From Phyllobacterium phragmitis (GTDB taxonomy: Bacteria > Pseudomonadota > Alphaproteobacteria > Rhizobiales > Rhizobiaceae), in assembly GCF_002980495.1 (NCBI RefSeq), contig NZ_PVBR01000001.1, positions 392,157 through 456,156 on the forward strand: a stretch of DNA of 64,000 nucleotides, written 5' to 3'. The translations under genes and the position numbers were made by a program. Shown here in pieces: positions 61,072-64,000 of the stretch (its first letter is position 1; every line of letters starts with the position of its first letter). The notes beneath the pieces are model-generated. The model was not told where the DNA came from. It worked only from the letters and a program-made list of their open reading frames with translations, and made no database searches.

Positions 61072-61490
61072 TGGAGGAGCATTTGCGTCAGCGCATCGAG
61101 CCGTCCCTTGCCGAAACCGGCTTCGTCTGGTTCATGCGGCTTCTGGCGATCTATTGTCTGGCGCTGGGCGTCGCCTATTGGATAAGGCTGATCGGTTTGC
61201 ATCAGGGCCTGCTCTGGCGTTTCGATCTGATGCCGTGGCAATGGCAGACGGCAGCGGTTTCGCTGGCGGTGCTGTTTCCGGTGGCGGCGACAGGCTTGTG
61301 GATGCGTGCGCCGTGGGGCCCGGTCATCTGGTTCGTCGCGGCTTTGATCGAGACGTCGATGTATACCGTCTTCGAACGCATCTTCGCCGCCAATCCGATG
61401 GTCGGCATCACCAATCTCCTGATCCTGCTTCTCTATATCGCTTTCCGGGTGGTTCTCTTCTTTCAGGCGCGTAAGCTTCGAAGGGGCTGA
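61068..61490 (+). CDS. Small membrane protein, DUF6163-like
   Basis: A 140-residue protein with four hydrophobic segments (MRLLAIYCLALGVAYWIRLIG, AAVSLAVLFPVAATGLWM, GPVIWFVAALIETSMYTVF, LLILLLYIAFRVVLFF). Such proteins are conserved in Rhizobiales. It overlaps the hydrolase stop and so is probably co-translated. Its function is unknown. Confidence 0.8.
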   Translation: MMEEHLRQRIEPSLAETGFVWFMRLLAIYCLALGVAYWIRLIGLHQGLLWRFDLMPWQWQTAAVSLAVLFPVAATGLWMRAPWGPVIWFVAALIETSMYTVFERIFAANPMVGITNLLILLLYIAFRVVLFFQARKLRRG

Positions 61491-61555
61491 CGGGCATCCT
61501 GGTCTCCCGTGTCTGTGGGCTCCACCTTGGCCGCATGGGCGCAGGTGTAAGCGAT

Positions 61556-61603
61556 TGTTAAGCCTGAAATTGCTTCTTCTTTGGTAAGCTACTGTTAAGT
61601 CTG
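61556..61603. promoter_or_regulatory. Direct repeat before ldtR
   Basis: TGTTAAGCCTG (61556-61566) and TGTTAAGTCTG (61593-61603), 37 bases apart and about 90 bases before the ldtR start. Possible operator or promoter element; no factor is known. Confidence 0.4.
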
Positions 61604-61689
61604 TGTTTTAATTCGAATTTTATGCGTGCCCGATATTGTCCCTCTCAACGGTGAGAAAAAAACACCGACACAACAGAGAGGCTAATACA

Positions 61690-62205
61690 ATGATCAACAC
61701 CCAGCGCAAGACGGGCGCAGAAGCGCGCCTGCCCAATGAAGAAACAGCTCTCCGCACGCTCTATCTGGAGGCGCTGCAACTCGTGGAACGCCTGCATCGC
61801 CGTCTGCTCGATGTGGTCAAGGACGAGTTCGACCGCAACGGCCGCAGCGATATCAATGCCGTTCAGGCACTTCTGCTTTTCAACATCGGCAATGCCGAGC
61901 TGACGGCGGGCGAGCTGCGCAGCCGCGGCTATTATCTCGGATCGAACGTGTCCTACAATCTGAAGAAGCTTGTCGATATGGGCTTCATCCATCACCAGCG
62001 CTCCCGCGTCGACCGCCGCTCGGTGCGTGTCAGCCTGACGGAGAAGGGCAACGAGGTCGCGGAACTGGTTGCCGGCCTCTATGAGCGCCACATTTCTTCG
62101 ATCGAACAGGTCGGGGGCATTCGCGCCGAAGAATTCCAGAACATGAACAAGTCGCTGCAGCGTCTCGACCGCTTCTGGAACGATACCATCGCCTACCGCA
62201 TGTAA
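61690..62205 (+). CDS. ldtR: MarR-family regulator LdtR
   Basis: A 171-residue winged-helix protein: helix TALRTLYLEALQLVERLHRRLLDVV, HTH region LTAGELRSRGYYLGSNVSYNLKKLVDMGFI and wing QRSRVDRRSVRVSLTEKG. In Liberibacter the homologue LdtR controls the neighbouring L,D-transpeptidase gene and tolerance to osmotic stress. The gene order here is the same. Confidence 0.9.
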   Translation: MINTQRKTGAEARLPNEETALRTLYLEALQLVERLHRRLLDVVKDEFDRNGRSDINAVQALLLFNIGNAELTAGELRSRGYYLGSNVSYNLKKLVDMGFIHHQRSRVDRRSVRVSLTEKGNEVAELVAGLYERHISSIEQVGGIRAEEFQNMNKSLQRLDRFWNDTIAYRM

Positions 62206-62569
62206 TCGTTTTCCGGGCTGGCTGGCGGCTCCATCCATGGCCTGCAGACGTTGCAGAAAAGTCACATAAGCAGAAGTCCGGCTTGTCAGTCGGGCTTTTT
62301 GCTTCTGACTTTCGGCTTTGGCGTCTGATGGGGGCGCGGCGACATGATTAAGCCATAAACGCGGGCTTATGCGAAGAAGACGAACGCGGAGAATTTCGCG
62401 CCATGTCCAAGGGCAGAAGTTCCTGCGCCATTGCGTTCCCGGCCAAAGTCTCCCGAGAGTGGCCCGAGTATGGGATGCCGGAAAAGCAGTTGCCGTTTGT
62501 TAACGTTGCCCTTGGTATTTTGCGAACCCTATCCCGTCCTGATCGACGGCTTGGAGAAATTTGCACACG
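62206..62569. other. ldtR-ldt intergenic region
   Basis: About 360 bases with the terminator at 62274-62300, otherwise no supported gene. The L,D-transpeptidase promoter should lie in the right half. Confidence 0.6.
62274..62300 (+). terminator. Probable terminator of ldtR
   Basis: AAGTCCGG / TCGGGCTT stem (62274-62281 with 62290-62297, two G-T pairs), followed by TTT. Confidence 0.6.
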
Positions 62570-63877
62570 ATGAGCAATTCAGGGAAAATGCCGATGACGA
62601 ATCTGCGGAAGAATCTCGAATCTTCCAAATTGGACCGCCGCCTGTTCCTGCGCGGCGCTGCAACCGCCGGATTATCGGTATTCGCCACGGGCGCGTTTGC
62701 CCAGCCCATCATCAATGATGTTCTTGCCGCTCCGCGGCGCGGCAATTGGGACGATCAGTTCGATGCCCGCGCCTCCGACGCCCAGAAGGTGGCCTCGAAC
62801 CAGCCCATCATGAGCCCGGCGACTGTCTCCTATGTGCAAAACGCCATCGGATATTACAGCAACATCGTTGCCCAGGGCGGCTGGCCGAATGTGCCGGCCG
62901 GCGCGAAGCTGCAGCTCGGCGTTGTTGATCCGGTTGTGTCCGTCCTGCGCAAGCGGTTGATCATCGCCGGCGATCTTTCTGAAAGCGCGGGGCTCTCCAA
63001 TTCGTTCGATACTTATGTCGATGCAGCGGTCAAGCGCTTCCAGAGCCGTCATGGCTTGCCGGCCGATGGCGTGATGGGGCAGTTCACCTACGCGGCGATG
63101 AATGTCAGCGCCGATGTCCGGCTGGGCCAGCTTCAGACGAATTTGCAGCGCCTCAGCGAACTCGCCAATGTTTCCGAGCCTCGCTTCGTCATGGTCAATA
63201 TCCCTGCCGCACAGATCGAAGCGGTGGAAAACGGCCGGGTCATGCAGCGCCATACCGCCATTGTCGGCAAGATCGACCGGCAGACGCCCCTTCTCGTTTC
63301 CAAGATCCACGAGGTTATCCTCAACCCTTACTGGACTGCGCCGAAGTCGATCATCCAGAAGGACATCATTCCGCTGATGCGCAAGGATCCGACCTATCTT
63401 ACGCGCAACAAGATCCGGCTCTACAACTCGCAGGGCCAGGAAGTTCAGCCGGAGACGGTCAACTGGACCACGGAAGAGGCTGTGAAGCTGATGTTCCGCC
63501 AGGATCCCGGCAAGATCAACGCCATGTCCTCGACCAAGATCAATTTCCATAATTCGCATGCGGTCTATATGCACGATACGCCGCAGAAGACCCTGTTCAA
63601 CAATCTCATGCGTTTCGATTCGTCAGGCTGCGTTCGCGTCCAGAACGTGCGCGATCTCGATGTCTGGCTGTTGAAGAACACGCCAGGCTGGGATCGTCAG
63701 GCGATTGAGTCGACGATCAAGTCCGGCGCCAGCACCCCGATCCAGCTTGTCGATCCGGTACCGGTGCATTTCATCTACGTCTCAGCCTGGTCGACAGGCG
63801 ACGGCGTCGTTCATTTCCGCGACGACATCTACGAGCGCGACGGCGCGTCCGAGCTGGCGCTCGGCACGAATACCTAG
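62570..63877 (+). CDS. L,D-transpeptidase (YkuD family) with peptidoglycan-binding domain
   Basis: A 435-residue exported enzyme making direct peptidoglycan cross-links. A twin-arginine-like signal (DRRLFLRGAATAGLSVF) leads to FAQP, then a peptidoglycan-binding domain (VDAAVKRFQSRHGLPADG) and the catalytic domain with His in YMHDTP and Cys354 in SSGCVRVQN. The start is uncertain: TTG at 62561 has GGAG five bases away, ATG at 62570 fourteen, and 62594 has AGGGA. It follows ldtR, so LdtR probably controls it, as in Liberibacter. Confidence 0.93.
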   Translation: MSNSGKMPMTNLRKNLESSKLDRRLFLRGAATAGLSVFATGAFAQPIINDVLAAPRRGNWDDQFDARASDAQKVASNQPIMSPATVSYVQNAIGYYSNIVAQGGWPNVPAGAKLQLGVVDPVVSVLRKRLIIAGDLSESAGLSNSFDTYVDAAVKRFQSRHGLPADGVMGQFTYAAMNVSADVRLGQLQTNLQRLSELANVSEPRFVMVNIPAAQIEAVENGRVMQRHTAIVGKIDRQTPLLVSKIHEVILNPYWTAPKSIIQKDIIPLMRKDPTYLTRNKIRLYNSQGQEVQPETVNWTTEEAVKLMFRQDPGKINAMSSTKINFHNSHAVYMHDTPQKTLFNNLMRFDSSGCVRVQNVRDLDVWLLKNTPGWDRQAIESTIKSGASTPIQLVDPVPVHFIYVSAWSTGDGVVHFRDDIYERDGASELALGTNT

Positions 63878-63942
63878 TCACATGGAACGAAAGTAGGCAT
63901 CATTTTGTTGGGCTTCTGTCCTAAGGAGCAGGAGTTTGATTG

Positions 63943-64000
63943 ATGGTCGGCAGGCAAGCGGATGTCGTCGTTCTGAGCGACGCGGATAGGAACTTCCTCG
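63943..64000 (+). CDS. Start of a gene cut by the right edge
   Basis: ATG at 63943 with GGAG eight bases upstream and an open frame of 19 codons (MVGRQADVVVLSDADRNFL) to the end. The VVLSDADRNFLE-type start is reminiscent of IS630-family transposases, but there is too little to decide. Confidence 0.4.
   Translation, partial: MVGRQADVVVLSDADRNFL

Overview
The window is chromosomal DNA from an alphaproteobacterium of the order Rhizobiales, most likely family Brucellaceae. The main pointers are an Omp25-type porin-like protein of 214 residues that closely resembles but clearly differs from Brucella Omp25, an aapJQMP general amino-acid transporter, an LdtR/L,D-transpeptidase pair, a metal-variant HemB, a YicC-Gmk / RsmA-PdxA-SurA-LptD-LptG-LptF arrangement, and intergenic palindromes typical of rhizobia and brucellae. 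The Omp25 divergence suggests a sister genus rather than Brucella itself; this is inference from memory of the family, not a search.

Left part (1-24.9 kb): yicC (cut at the left edge) and gmk converge on a minus-strand cluster read lptF-lptG-lptD-surA-like-pdxA-rsmA, several members joined by ATGA or TAGTG overlaps, for LPS transport, outer-membrane assembly, vitamin B6 and ribosome maturation. Divergently come pepA and holC. An ABC-F ATPase, a DinB-like protein, ndk, a small glycine-rich secreted peptide and a YbaY/META protein follow. The minus-strand run SDR-uvrC-pgsA-moaD-moaE covers DNA repair, phospholipid synthesis and molybdopterin synthesis. Then come omp25 with its own terminator, a glutathione transferase, a membrane-anchored RNase T2, an unknown secreted four-cysteine protein and rlmJ.

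Middle part (25-44 kb): an EamA transporter, a molybdopterin oxidoreductase, a HicA/HicB toxin-antitoxin pair, a frameshifted XRE regulator, purM-purN, an AI-2E permease, the DnaA regulator hdaA, two unknown envelope proteins, tRNA-Arg(UCU), an NDUFS4-like complex I subunit, tRNA-Pro(UGG), metC, a PAP2 phosphatase, the aapJQMP operon, an FAD monooxygenase and an NDUFS6-like CHCC zinc-finger protein.

Right part (44-64 kb): ppk-ppx (with a good PHO box), a CPBP-family membrane protein, rnd, an aspartyl-tRNA synthetase with an unusual in-frame insertion, an unknown secreted protein, parC, a second EamA transporter, the bpt/RDD/hemB group, an enoyl-CoA hydratase-family hydrolase with a small membrane protein, and ldtR with an L,D-transpeptidase. 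A new reading frame begins at the right edge.

Most of the window is ordinary housekeeping DNA. The observations I consider most worth a look are the AspRS insertion, the HicAB / broken-regulator island beside purN, the PHO box at ppk, the small glycine-rich secreted peptide, the lineage-type secreted proteins of unknown function, and several families of structured intergenic repeats.
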